Below, in pieces: positions 1 to 8,242 of a DNA stretch of 64,000 bases (the stretch's first letter is position 1; each line of letters begins with the position of its first letter). Made by a program: the position numbers and the translations under genes. The DNA is taken from NCBI RefSeq assembly GCF_042684645.1, contig NZ_JBHULV010000028.1, positions 62,001-126,000 of the forward strand. Reading direction: 5' to 3'. The notes below the pieces were generated by a model. That model saw only the letters and a program-made list of their open reading frames with translations, was not told where the DNA came from and did no database searches. The DNA comes from Pseudopedobacter alpinus. GTDB lineage: Bacteria > Bacteroidota > Bacteroidia > Sphingobacteriales > Sphingobacteriaceae.

Positions 1-513
1 GAGTTTATTGCGGCGCAAAACCGTGAAGGTAATGCCATTGGTGGACTTTCTGTTGGTGAACCAGCAGAAGAAATGTACGCCATGACGGAGGTAGTTTGTA
101 ATGTACTGCCGGTAGAAAAACCTCGTTATTTAATGGGTGTAGGTACGCCAATAAATTTATTGGAAAACATTGCTTTAGGTATTGATATGTTTGATTGCGT
201 AATGCCAACCAGAAATGCCAGAAACGGGATGCTTTTCACAAGAAATGGCGTAATTAATATTAAAAACGAGAAATGGAAAAACGATTTTTCGCCGGTTGAC
301 CCTGATAGCGATTTGTTTTCTGACTTGAATTATTCTAAAGCTTATTTAAGGCATTTGGTGCATTCTAAAGAGATTTTAGGTTCTCAAATTGCTACTTTGC
401 ACAATCTTCATTTTTATATTTGGTTAGTTAAAGAGGCCAGAGAAAAAATAATTAGTGGCGATTTTTACGACTGGAAAAACAAAATGGTAAAAGTTTTAGG
501 ACAAAAACTTTAA
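1..513 (+). CDS. tgt: Queuine/preQ1 tRNA-guanine transglycosylase, C-terminal part (partial)
   Basis: The reading frame is open from the first base of the window, so the 5' end of the gene lies outside; 170 codons remain. Tgt swaps guanine 34 of GUN-anticodon tRNAs for preQ1 in the cytoplasm on the way to queuosine. Diagnostic strings are GGLSVGEP, YLMGVGTP and DMFDCVMPTR, which carries a catalytic aspartate, followed by RNARNG and LRHL...TLHNLHFY near the end. Odd point: the family's usual zinc motif CxCxxC just before NYSKAYLRHL is absent. That stretch (about 298-327) reads DPDSDLFSDL, with no cysteine. The gene overlaps the next by one base (TAATG), which suggests coupling. Family assignment is secure. 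Confidence 0.95.
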   Translation, partial: EFIAAQNREGNAIGGLSVGEPAEEMYAMTEVVCNVLPVEKPRYLMGVGTPINLLENIALGIDMFDCVMPTRNARNGMLFTRNGVINIKNEKWKNDFSPVDPDSDLFSDLNYSKAYLRHLVHSKEILGSQIATLHNLHFYIWLVKEAREKIISGDFYDWKNKMVKVLGQKL

Positions 514-1607
514 TGAAATTTTTAGACCGTTATATTAAAATTATTGACTGGTATATCATTAAGAAATACCTTGGCACTTTTGCTTTTACTTTAGCAATTT
601 TTACGGTTATATCTGTAGTTTTTGATATTTCGGAAAAATTAGATGACTTTTTAAAAGGTACTGCAACTACTAAGCAAATTGTATTTGAATATTACGGTGG
701 TTTTATTCCGTTTTACCTTAACTTTTTATCTCCCTTAATTAATTTTATTGCAGTAATTTTCTTTACTGCAAAAATGGCCGATCAAACAGAAATTGTTCCG
801 ATTCTTTGTGGAAAAGCCAGCTTTAACCGTTTTTTAAGACCTTATTTTTTAGCATCTACCTTAATTTTTGTGGTAAGTATGATTTTTAATCAGCTAATAA
901 TACCCGAAACAAATAGGTTGATGACCAATTTTGAAAACACATACCTAAAAAACGAAAACAATACACGAAATAATGTTCACATTCAGCTAGATAAATCAAC
1001 TTTTGTGTATATGGAGTCGTTTGATAACAAAACAAACAACGGCTACCGTTTTTCTATTGAGAAATTTAATAAAGACGATTTAAAATCTAAATTAATGGCG
1101 GATAGAATTTCTTGGGATTCGACCGCCAATAAGTGGAAAATTTACAATTTTACTATTAGGCATGTAGATGGTTTAAAAGAACGCATGGAAAGCGGTGTTG
1201 AAAAAGACACCACTTTAGACATGAAACCTATTGATTTTGATGCCAGAGACAATATTTACTCGGCAATGAACTACAAAGAGCTAAATGAGAAGATTGAGAA
1301 AGAGAAAATTAGAGGCTCTGGGATAATGGTGAATTTAGAGTTAGAGAAATATAAAAGATGGGTTTACCCGTTTTCTACTTATGTTTTAACTTTAATTGGG
1401 GTGGCATTATCATCAAGAAAGGTACGTGGAGGTGTTGGTTTACCTTTAGGTATTGGCATTGCAATGAGCTTTTTATACATCCTGCTCATTCAATTTTCGA
1501 CCGTTTTTGCTTTAAAAGGAGGCTTACCTCCTATAATTGCTGTAGTAATTCCAAATTTAATTTTTGGAACTATTGGCGTTGTGCTTGCTATTAAAGCACC
1601 AAAATAA
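513..1607 (+). CDS. LptF/LptG family lipopolysaccharide export permease
   Basis: This 364-residue inner-membrane protein has the layout of LptF/LptG (YjgP/YjgQ). Three N-terminal membrane helices lie at roughly residues 19-42, 62-88 and 113-135. A soluble, beta-rich periplasmic stretch of about 140 residues follows, then three C-terminal helices at about 285-305, 312-333 and 340-360. In the family, two such subunits and the ATPase LptB extract LPS from the inner membrane and feed the Lpt bridge. Bacteroidota often encode the two permease subunits apart, and a single one next to tgt is a familiar arrangement; I cannot tell LptF from LptG here. The start codon overlaps the tgt stop by one base. 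Confidence 0.88.
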   Translation: MKFLDRYIKIIDWYIIKKYLGTFAFTLAIFTVISVVFDISEKLDDFLKGTATTKQIVFEYYGGFIPFYLNFLSPLINFIAVIFFTAKMADQTEIVPILCGKASFNRFLRPYFLASTLIFVVSMIFNQLIIPETNRLMTNFENTYLKNENNTRNNVHIQLDKSTFVYMESFDNKTNNGYRFSIEKFNKDDLKSKLMADRISWDSTANKWKIYNFTIRHVDGLKERMESGVEKDTTLDMKPIDFDARDNIYSAMNYKELNEKIEKEKIRGSGIMVNLELEKYKRWVYPFSTYVLTLIGVALSSRKVRGGVGLPLGIGIAMSFLYILLIQFSTVFALKGGLPPIIAVVIPNLIFGTIGVVLAIKAPK

Positions 1608-1608
1608 C

Positions 1609-2514
1609 ATGAAATTAAATCTCAAAAGCAATTTATTGATACTCCATATTACTGTATTGGTATGGGGTTTTACCGGAATATTGGGTGCATTAATTACTAT
1701 TAATGAAACTCATTTAGTTTGGTACAGGGTGCTAATTGCAGCAATTTCATTATTTATATACTTCAAATGGGCTAAAATGTCCATTAAAGTACGTAAAGCA
1801 ACGTTTTTAAAACTATTTTTTACCGGCGCAATTGTAGGCTTGCATTGGATACTCTTTTTTGGCTCCATAAAAGCTTCAACTATATCCGTTGCAATGGTTT
1901 GTTTATCTTCTTTAACGCTATTTACAGCTATACTAGAGCCCTTATTAAATAAAACAAAAATCTCTAAATTAGAACTTGTGGTAGGCTTGTTTATTATAAT
2001 GGGTATTTATTTGATTTTTAAGTTCGAGACGCAATACAAAGTAGGCATTACAATGGGTTTGGCAAGTGCTTTATGTGCCAGCTTATTCTCTATTATTAAC
2101 TCAAAACAAATAAAAAATAGGGAAGCATCAGTAATAAGTTTCTACGAATTACTAGGTGCATTTGTGTGGATTAGTGTTTATCTTTTATTAACAAATGGCT
2201 TTACCAAAAGCATGAGTTTAAATGCTATGGACTTTGTTTATCTAATGATTTTAGGCACAGTTTGTACTTCTGTTGCTTATGTTGCAGGGGTTGCCGTAAT
2301 GAAAGAATTGAGTGCTTTTAGGGTTGCTTTAATTACAAATTTAGAACCTATTTATGCCATTATTTTAGCCTTAATTATCTTTGGAAAAGACGAAAAAATG
2401 ACCTCAGGATTTTATGCTGGCGCAGCTGTTATATTGGCTACAATATTTATTTACCCAATAGTAAAAACTAAAATTGAGCATCAAAAACTGAAGAAACAAG
2501 CTCCTTTAGTTTAA
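1609..2514 (+). CDS. EamA/DMT-family transporter
   Basis: A 301-residue polytopic inner-membrane protein with about ten hydrophobic helices in two five-helix halves, the pattern of the EamA (drug/metabolite transporter) family. The string LVWGFTGILGA in the first helix and the tail LIIFGKDEKMTSGFYAGAAVILATI are typical of that family. The ATG at 1609, one base after the upstream stop, is preferred over an in-frame upstream start that would overlap the permease gene and add a non-hydrophobic tail. The substrate cannot be read from sequence; family members export amino acids, nucleotide metabolites or drugs. It is probably the last gene of the tgt transcript. Confidence 0.85.
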   Translation: MKLNLKSNLLILHITVLVWGFTGILGALITINETHLVWYRVLIAAISLFIYFKWAKMSIKVRKATFLKLFFTGAIVGLHWILFFGSIKASTISVAMVCLSSLTLFTAILEPLLNKTKISKLELVVGLFIIMGIYLIFKFETQYKVGITMGLASALCASLFSIINSKQIKNREASVISFYELLGAFVWISVYLLLTNGFTKSMSLNAMDFVYLMILGTVCTSVAYVAGVAVMKELSAFRVALITNLEPIYAIILALIIFGKDEKMTSGFYAGAAVILATIFIYPIVKTKIEHQKLKKQAPLV

Positions 2515-3099
2515 AAAACACCCTCCAATTTTATTGAAAAAGCCTAGACTAAAAACTGATTATATCGGTTTATTTTTGGGATTGTTTTAAACGATTATTT
2601 TGGAATTAAATAGCGCCATTTCTGGTGTATTATTGGGCTTTATTGAGCTTACAATTTAACGCTAAAAGAAGCTAAATACTTGGCTGTAATTACCTATAAA
2701 ACATCCTATGTTTTTGCAAATTTAGCATCTTAAATTTACAGTTTAGAGATGAGAAATTGCGACAAAAACACGCAGTTTTAACCTGTAAATAATCATAAAA
2801 AATCCTGTAATATCTTTAATAAAAACACACAAAATTTACGGATCTATAATGGTAAAAACTGAACATCATTCACTCCAAAATTACGTTAAACAAGTGTAAT
2901 TTTGATACTCTTGATTAGCACCAAATCACTTCTTTAACTAAGTCTAGTTACCTGTATCAGACTCCAAAAAGCAGTCACATCTTTGAAAGAAAAAATCAAA
3001 CTATGCGGGAAAATCCAAAAATATTGCAAGTGAAAAATAGAAGTTTTTTTTACGATGAAACAGAAAAATTGGTACAAATACTTTTATTATTCCATATCG

Positions 3100-3141
3100 T
3101 TTTGAAAATTTCATTCGAGAATTGAGCTCAAATTTTCAAAA
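3100..3141. repeat. Inverted repeat in the gene-free stretch
   Basis: TTTTGAAAATTT (3100-3111) is mirrored exactly by AAATTTTCAAAA (3130-3141) across an 18-base loop. The loop itself contains the palindrome GAGCTC. It lacks a T-tract that would make it a convincing terminator. Confidence 0.5.
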
Positions 3142-3568
3142 GAAAATACGAATACAAACTAAGTATTTTATCTACAAATTGAATTTATTCGGTAACTAAA
3201 ATTCATGGAAAACGAATGAAAACCTTAATTCTAAATTGATTTATTTTTGATTTTGAACACAAAAAAGATATGAAAACAGAGCCGTTTTACTCAATTTTAA
3301 TCCCTTGTTTATACCAATATTTTTGAAAAACAACCGAAATTATTGATTGAAAAACAATTAAAAAATTGGTTTAAATTGAATTGTAATCTCAAAAAAATAA
3401 AGAGCTTTTACAAAAAAATTTAATGGAAAATCCAACAATATAAAGACTTCTTTTTATCAAGATCTATTAATAAAAGCTAAGAAACCTCAAAATTTAAAAA
3501 TTAGCTTAATACACTAAGTAGCTTTGTTAAGATGGAAGTTATAATCAAAATTTGAAACCTTTTCCTTC

Positions 3569-3609
3569 AAATTTAGCAGCTAAAAAGTTTTGTATCTCCC
3601 GCTAAATTT
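3569..3609. repeat. Inverted repeat in the gene-free stretch
   Basis: AAATTTAGC (3569-3577) pairs with GCTAAATTT (3601-3609), a nine-base-pair stem with a 23-base loop. The function is unknown. Confidence 0.4.
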
Positions 3610-3954
3610 TGATTCACCATTAAATATTCTTTAGCTAACAGACACGAACTTCCTCACTAAACTGTAACTAAATATAATTTTTCAATGTAAATTTCTTCGA
3701 ATTTTCCGCTCTATTTTTATACCTCTTTGTGTATTATTTATCGTTAAAAATTACTTACATTACACTATAGAATATGCGGCATATTTATTAATATCCTGAA
3801 GAAAAAAAGCTTTATTTACGATTAATTAACGTGTTAAATAATTTGAAAATATGAGATGATTATCAGTAATTTATAATAATTATATAAAATGAAACTTTAA
3901 TAAAAATATAAATTTAAAATTTAAAATTACTAAAAAAATTAGCCAAGCCAATAT

Positions 3955-6795
3955 ATGCATTCAAATAATACAAATAAATTATTTATTGTCAGATACTTAA
4001 GCATACTTATATTACAGATTTGTTCATGTAGTGTTTTTTCGCAAATTTTAGACAACGGACAAAACCCACCTAGTGTAAAATTTAAGCAAATTAACACTCC
4101 GCGGTTTCAAATCATTTACCCTAGCGCTTTTGAAAGTGAAGCGCAAAGAATGGCGAATACCTTAGATGCAATTATTGAAGATGTTAGCAAGTCTTTAGGC
4201 AAAGTCCCCCACCCTATTTCTATCATTTTACAAACGCAAGGTGTGATATCAAATGGCTTTGTAAGCATGGCGCCAAGAAGGTCGGAATTTTACACTATCC
4301 CTGGTCAGGAATTTGATGCGCAAGATTGGTTAAACAGTTTGGCCGTTCATGAATTGCGACATGTAGTACAGTTTGATAAAGTTGCGCCTTACCTAAAAGC
4401 TCCTCTTTTTGAAGAGTTGAAGTTAGCCCTGTTTGGCATCAATTTACCGCCTTGGTTTTTTGAAGGTGATGCCGTTGGAATTGAAACTTCTTTGACACAA
4501 GCCGGCAGAGGAAGACAACCAAGTTTTGAATTGGCATTAAGAGCCAATGAACTTTCTGGCAAAAGCTACAGCTACACCAAAAATTATTTGGGCTCGTTTA
4601 AAAATCTTACATCGGGCTACTACCCTCTTGGATATTTTATGACAACAAAAATTAGGAGAGATAATGGAACCGAGGTGTTGGACAAAATTTTAGAACGTAT
4701 TAAAAACTTTCCGATACGTCCTTATAATTTTAGCAATTCCCTCAAAAAATTTTCGGGAGTAAATACACGCCAACTTTATGAAAACACCATTACAGAAATG
4801 GATAGTTTATGGACTTTACAAAACAAAAAAGTTGAGCCGGAAAATTATGAGCCTTTAAATCAAATTGACCCGGAAAATCCGAGTTCTTATTTGCTTCCAT
4901 ACTTTACCCAAAACAACGAAATTATATGTCTGAAAAATTCACTAGCCGAGCCGGCAAAAATTATTAGCATTAACCAACAAAAAGAAGAAAAAACAATATT
5001 AAAAATTGGCTTCCAAACAGAACCTAATTTAAGCTATGCAAATAACAAATTAACTTGGGATGAATACCGAAGCGACAGCCGTTTTGACCAAAGGAATTTC
5101 AGCGTGATTTGCACTTATGATTTGATAACAAAAAAGTACAAACAGCTAAGTTTTAAAAGCAGGTTATTCTCTCCTTCGCTATCGCCAGATGGTAAAAAAA
5201 TTATAGCTGTAAATGTTACTACAGAAAACATATTTAGCTTGATAGAATTTGATGCAGAAACTGGTGCACAAATTAAAACTTTCCCTAATCCGCAAAATTA
5301 TGCTTTGCAAACCCCCAGCTACAATGCAGCAGGAAACGAGGTAATTGTTACCGGTGTAAATACTGAAGGAAAAACACTTTTGTATTACCACAACAATGGC
5401 TTAGAAATTTTATTAAAACCTGAGGCGCAAATTATTGCGAGACCCGTATTTTATAAAAACCAAATTTTGTACAAAGCACATTACAACGGCCTCGAAAATA
5501 TTTACTCATTAAATCCAATTACTAAAGAAATAAGCTCAATAACTAACGTTCCGTTTGGTGCAAACTACCCGTCTGTTGATAATGATTTTGTACTATTTAG
5601 TAATTACTCAGCAAACGGTTACAATCTCTGTAAACTCAATTTAAACAACGCTACAGACAAAAACGATTACACCCACACAAACACATTCGTGAATTATTTT
5701 TCGCCGCTTATATCGCAGGAAAATAAGCCGAATATTTTTAATAAAATCCCAGAAAAAGTATATCCAACAAAAAACTATAGTACTTTAAATCATCTTTTCT
5801 ACTTTCATAGTGCAAGGGTTACCATGCAAGAAAGTGATTTTTCTAACAGCTTTGATTTTGGTTTTGATTTGGTATCTAACAACAAATTGAATACTGTAAA
5901 CACCACAGTTGGTTACAACTTTAATAATGCGCTAAATAAAAGTGAGTATAACGCATCTATTGGTTTTTTAAAATACTATCCAAAAATTGCAATTGGCTAT
6001 ACCAACAAAGCTAAGTTAGCCTTTGCACAAACCGGGACAGGTACAAATATGACTTTAGTCCCATTTTATTGGAGAGAAAACCGAACGGCTTTAAATATTA
6101 ATGTGCCCACTTTTAAAAATTGGTTAAATAAAAGTTTTTACACCACTTTTGAATTAGAAACGTCTTACACAAACAGGTATCAGCAAACTTTAAATCCCGT
6201 AAACTTTAATACCGAAATAAAATTCCCAATGACTTATGGTTTTACAACCGGAATTAATAGTAGAAGAGGAATAAGAGATTTAGCTCCAAAATGGGGACAA
6301 AACTTAAAGGTAATTTATGAAAACCTCCCTTTTGACCGTAACTTAAAAGGAGAAAATATAAATATTAGCTCGGTGTTTTATTTCCCTGGCCTAATGAGTA
6401 ACCATAGCTTTAGAGCAAGTTTAAATTGGCAAAAAAATAGCGGGATTTATAATTTTAGCAATGATATACCGAGGGCAAACGGTTGGGCAAATATGGATGG
6501 TATTATGGATTTGGAAAACACTTTTCTATTGAGTTATCTTTTTCCAATATCATATCCTGATTGGGAATTAGGCCCAATTGCTTACATCAAAAGATTAAAA
6601 GGTGGCGTTTTTTCAGATTTTGAAAACATTAACAATGGCAATGGCTTAAGAGGTTACGGCATATCGCTTAGCGCTGATATGAATTTATTAAGGTATTATT
6701 TACCTAACTTTGAAATTGGCGGAAAATTAATTATTCCGCATAAAAGCATTACAAAAAATCCGATATTAGAATTCACTTTTAACTATAACTTTTAA
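3955..6795 (+). CDS. Secreted gluzincin-like, PD40 propeller and beta-barrel protein
   Basis: A 946-residue exported protein. A signal peptide (about 1-30) ends at VFSQ. A metallopeptidase-like domain follows with HELRH at 132-136 and a downstream glutamate in PPWFFEGDA (E170), the zinc-site layout of gluzincins. Residues of about 300-580 hold TolB/PD40-like blades (for example SPSLSPDGKKIIAVN). From about 600 to the end the chain alternates polar and aromatic residues like a transmembrane barrel and ends in phenylalanine (LEFTFNYNF), a common outer-membrane assembly signal. I infer a cell-surface or outer-membrane protease of unknown substrate. Whether it is catalytically active is not shown. 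It is probably co-transcribed with the next gene, four bases downstream. Confidence 0.7.
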   Translation: MHSNNTNKLFIVRYLSILILQICSCSVFSQILDNGQNPPSVKFKQINTPRFQIIYPSAFESEAQRMANTLDAIIEDVSKSLGKVPHPISIILQTQGVISNGFVSMAPRRSEFYTIPGQEFDAQDWLNSLAVHELRHVVQFDKVAPYLKAPLFEELKLALFGINLPPWFFEGDAVGIETSLTQAGRGRQPSFELALRANELSGKSYSYTKNYLGSFKNLTSGYYPLGYFMTTKIRRDNGTEVLDKILERIKNFPIRPYNFSNSLKKFSGVNTRQLYENTITEMDSLWTLQNKKVEPENYEPLNQIDPENPSSYLLPYFTQNNEIICLKNSLAEPAKIISINQQKEEKTILKIGFQTEPNLSYANNKLTWDEYRSDSRFDQRNFSVICTYDLITKKYKQLSFKSRLFSPSLSPDGKKIIAVNVTTENIFSLIEFDAETGAQIKTFPNPQNYALQTPSYNAAGNEVIVTGVNTEGKTLLYYHNNGLEILLKPEAQIIARPVFYKNQILYKAHYNGLENIYSLNPITKEISSITNVPFGANYPSVDNDFVLFSNYSANGYNLCKLNLNNATDKNDYTHTNTFVNYFSPLISQENKPNIFNKIPEKVYPTKNYSTLNHLFYFHSARVTMQESDFSNSFDFGFDLVSNNKLNTVNTTVGYNFNNALNKSEYNASIGFLKYYPKIAIGYTNKAKLAFAQTGTGTNMTLVPFYWRENRTALNINVPTFKNWLNKSFYTTFELETSYTNRYQQTLNPVNFNTEIKFPMTYGFTTGINSRRGIRDLAPKWGQNLKVIYENLPFDRNLKGENINISSVFYFPGLMSNHSFRASLNWQKNSGIYNFSNDIPRANGWANMDGIMDLENTFLLSYLFPISYPDWELGPIAYIKRLKGGVFSDFENINNGNGLRGYGISLSADMNLLRYYLPNFEIGGKLIIPHKSITKNPILEFTFNYNF

Positions 6796-6798
6796 AAC

Positions 6799-7110
6799 AT
6801 GAGCTTTAAAACCTACGTCATTATTATTTTAACGGTATTAATTACTATTATTTTTATGCAAAACACAGATCAGGTTTTGTTTACACTTTTGTGGAAAGAG
6901 ATTTTTGTTTCGAAATTAATAATGATGTTGATTGTAACTGTATTCGGTTTTATATTAGGTGTAATTGTAGCTAGGCCAAGGAAGAAAAAATTAATAGAGA
7001 ATGAGAGTGGAAGTATTCCTTTTGAAATTAACCAACCGGAAACTGAAGATTATTTAGAAACTAAGCCGAAAAATAATTTAAGTAACGAGGATAGAGATTA
7101 TATAAGTTAG
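6799..7110 (+). CDS. LapA-domain (DUF1049-like) small membrane protein
   Basis: A 103-residue protein with two hydrophobic helices (about 5-25 and 38-60). The first is followed by QNTDQVLFTLLWKEIFVS, the pattern of LapA/YciS-like proteins (DUF1049). The helices are followed by a basic patch (RPRKKK) and an acidic polar tail. LapA-family proteins sit in the inner membrane and in Escherichia coli help organise lipopolysaccharide assembly. The role here is inferred only from the family. The gene begins three bases after the stop of the secreted peptidase-like gene, so the two likely share a transcript. Confidence 0.7.
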   Translation: MSFKTYVIIILTVLITIIFMQNTDQVLFTLLWKEIFVSKLIMMLIVTVFGFILGVIVARPRKKKLIENESGSIPFEINQPETEDYLETKPKNNLSNEDRDYIS

Positions 7111-7232
7111 TTTGATAAGTGCTATTTTAATCTAAAAGCAAATAAAAAGAATTTTCAAAGATGCTTTATAATTTATAAATATTTAAAACAGAGGCTTAAA
7201 GTTTCAAAACTAAAACAAAGCCAATAAGTAAA

Positions 7233-8156
7233 TTATAAACTTCTTTTAACCAAACTAGGTAAATAACCAAAAAACTTTTTAAAAGCAGTAGTAAAATGGG
7301 TGGCATGTTTGTAACCTACAATTTCTGAAACTTCAGTAATTTGATGTTTCCCTGTTGAAAGCATCTCTTTAGCTTTCTCCATTTTACAAGCTAACATATA
7401 ACCAAAAACTGTATTGCCAAATAATATCTTAAAATGTTTTTTTAAGTACTGCTCATTAGTGCCTGCAACTTTAGCCAAATAAGACAAACTATAAACTTCG
7501 TTGAAATTAGTTTCAATCAAATCCTTAATTATTGTCATCTTCTCAATATCCTCTGGCTTTAGGCTAATCGTTTTCTCTTCCTCATGTTGGGCAAGTTGCA
7601 AAATAAGCAATTCAATTACTTTTGCTTTTAAGTACAGTATTTTTAAATGTCCGTCAAACTCGCAATTAACAATTTCATTCAATATATTTTTTAACCTATG
7701 GGTGATGCTTATATTTTTGGAGAATAATGCCTGAAAAAGATTAGTGCTTTTAATCATAAAAGCTGGATTTACCTGTTGTATTTGCCTAAAAAAGAAATCT
7801 TGGCTTAGGTAAACGCTTATTAAATTAATTTCTGATAAAAAACTAGTAATGCCATAATTTCCTTTGGGGAGATAAATAATATTGCACTGCCCATTGCCAA
7901 AAGAAAAAGTTTTTTTGCTGTCGCTATTTTTAAATGTAAATGTCCCATCCACACAAAATTGCATCAAAACAACATTTTCACTAACAGAAAGTTCAATATC
8001 AGATGCAATTTTATCATCAATGCGGAAATTTTTAACCACATAATCTTTAAAAGGCAAACCAGCAGACTCAGTTAATCCTTCAAAATCTGTAGTAATAACT
8101 GGGTAAGCTACTTGTATTATTTCTTCTTGCGTTAGTAATTTTCCGTATATGGTCAT
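7233..8156 (-). CDS. AraC-family (PchR-like) transcriptional regulator
   Basis: A 307-residue cytoplasmic regulator. The C-terminal 100 residues hold the two helix-turn-helix units of AraC proteins: YSLSYLAKVAGTNEQYLKKHF, then ITEVSEIVGYKHATHFTTAFKKFFG. The N-terminal half is a ligand-sensing domain. The layout and the divergent TonB receptor recall PchR, which activates siderophore receptor genes when it binds the iron-siderophore. The ATG at 8156 is chosen; a TTG two codons upstream is also in frame. The gene diverges from the receptor gene, and the palindrome at 8199-8219 lies in the shared promoter region. That it regulates the iron genes is an inference from position. Confidence 0.85.
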   Translation of the reverse strand: MTIYGKLLTQEEIIQVAYPVITTDFEGLTESAGLPFKDYVVKNFRIDDKIASDIELSVSENVVLMQFCVDGTFTFKNSDSKKTFSFGNGQCNIIYLPKGNYGITSFLSEINLISVYLSQDFFFRQIQQVNPAFMIKSTNLFQALFSKNISITHRLKNILNEIVNCEFDGHLKILYLKAKVIELLILQLAQHEEEKTISLKPEDIEKMTIIKDLIETNFNEVYSLSYLAKVAGTNEQYLKKHFKILFGNTVFGYMLACKMEKAKEMLSTGKHQITEVSEIVGYKHATHFTTAFKKFFGYLPSLVKRSL

Positions 8157-8177
8157 CCCCAAATCTCTTCCTTAATA

Positions 8178-8185
8178 TATATTTG
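8178..8185 (+). promoter_or_regulatory. Candidate -7 promoter box of the TonB receptor gene
   Basis: TATATTTG matches the Bacteroidota -7 consensus TAnnTTTG and lies 57 bases before the receptor start. Transcription would begin near 8190, just ahead of the palindrome. I see no convincing -33 TTG. Confidence 0.5.
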
Positions 8186-8198
8186 CCGAAATTACATT

Positions 8199-8219
8199 TA
8201 TTTAGACTAACTCTAAATA
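8199..8219. promoter_or_regulatory. 21-bp palindromic operator, iron island left site
   Basis: TATTTAGA-CTAAC-TCTAAATA is a perfect eight-base inverted repeat around five bases. It lies just downstream of the receptor's -7 box, where a bound repressor would block transcription. A near-identical copy lies at 17564-17584 before the other iron operon. A Fur- or DtxR-like metal repressor is the natural candidate, but the regulator is inferred. Confidence 0.7.
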
Positions 8220-8242
8220 GAAATAACAATTTTTTTTACAAC

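Larger units (their letters stand above)
2515..3954. other. 1.4-kb AT-rich stretch without a recognisable gene
   Basis: All six frames are broken by frequent stops, and I found no tRNA-like fold or recognisable protein fragment. The longest coherent-looking stretch (about 3340-3425 in one plus frame) is only some 30 codons and resembles nothing I know. The sequence is visibly more AT-rich than its neighbours and holds two inverted repeats, listed separately. It may be a long untranslated region, a small-RNA locus or a decayed gene. The gene on its right starts without a clear -7 box nearby. Confidence 0.5.

Noticed and set aside
8183..8242. Extended N-terminus for the TonB receptor
   Set aside because: The extra 20 residues begin inside the -7 promoter box and would place a polar tail before a clear signal peptide.
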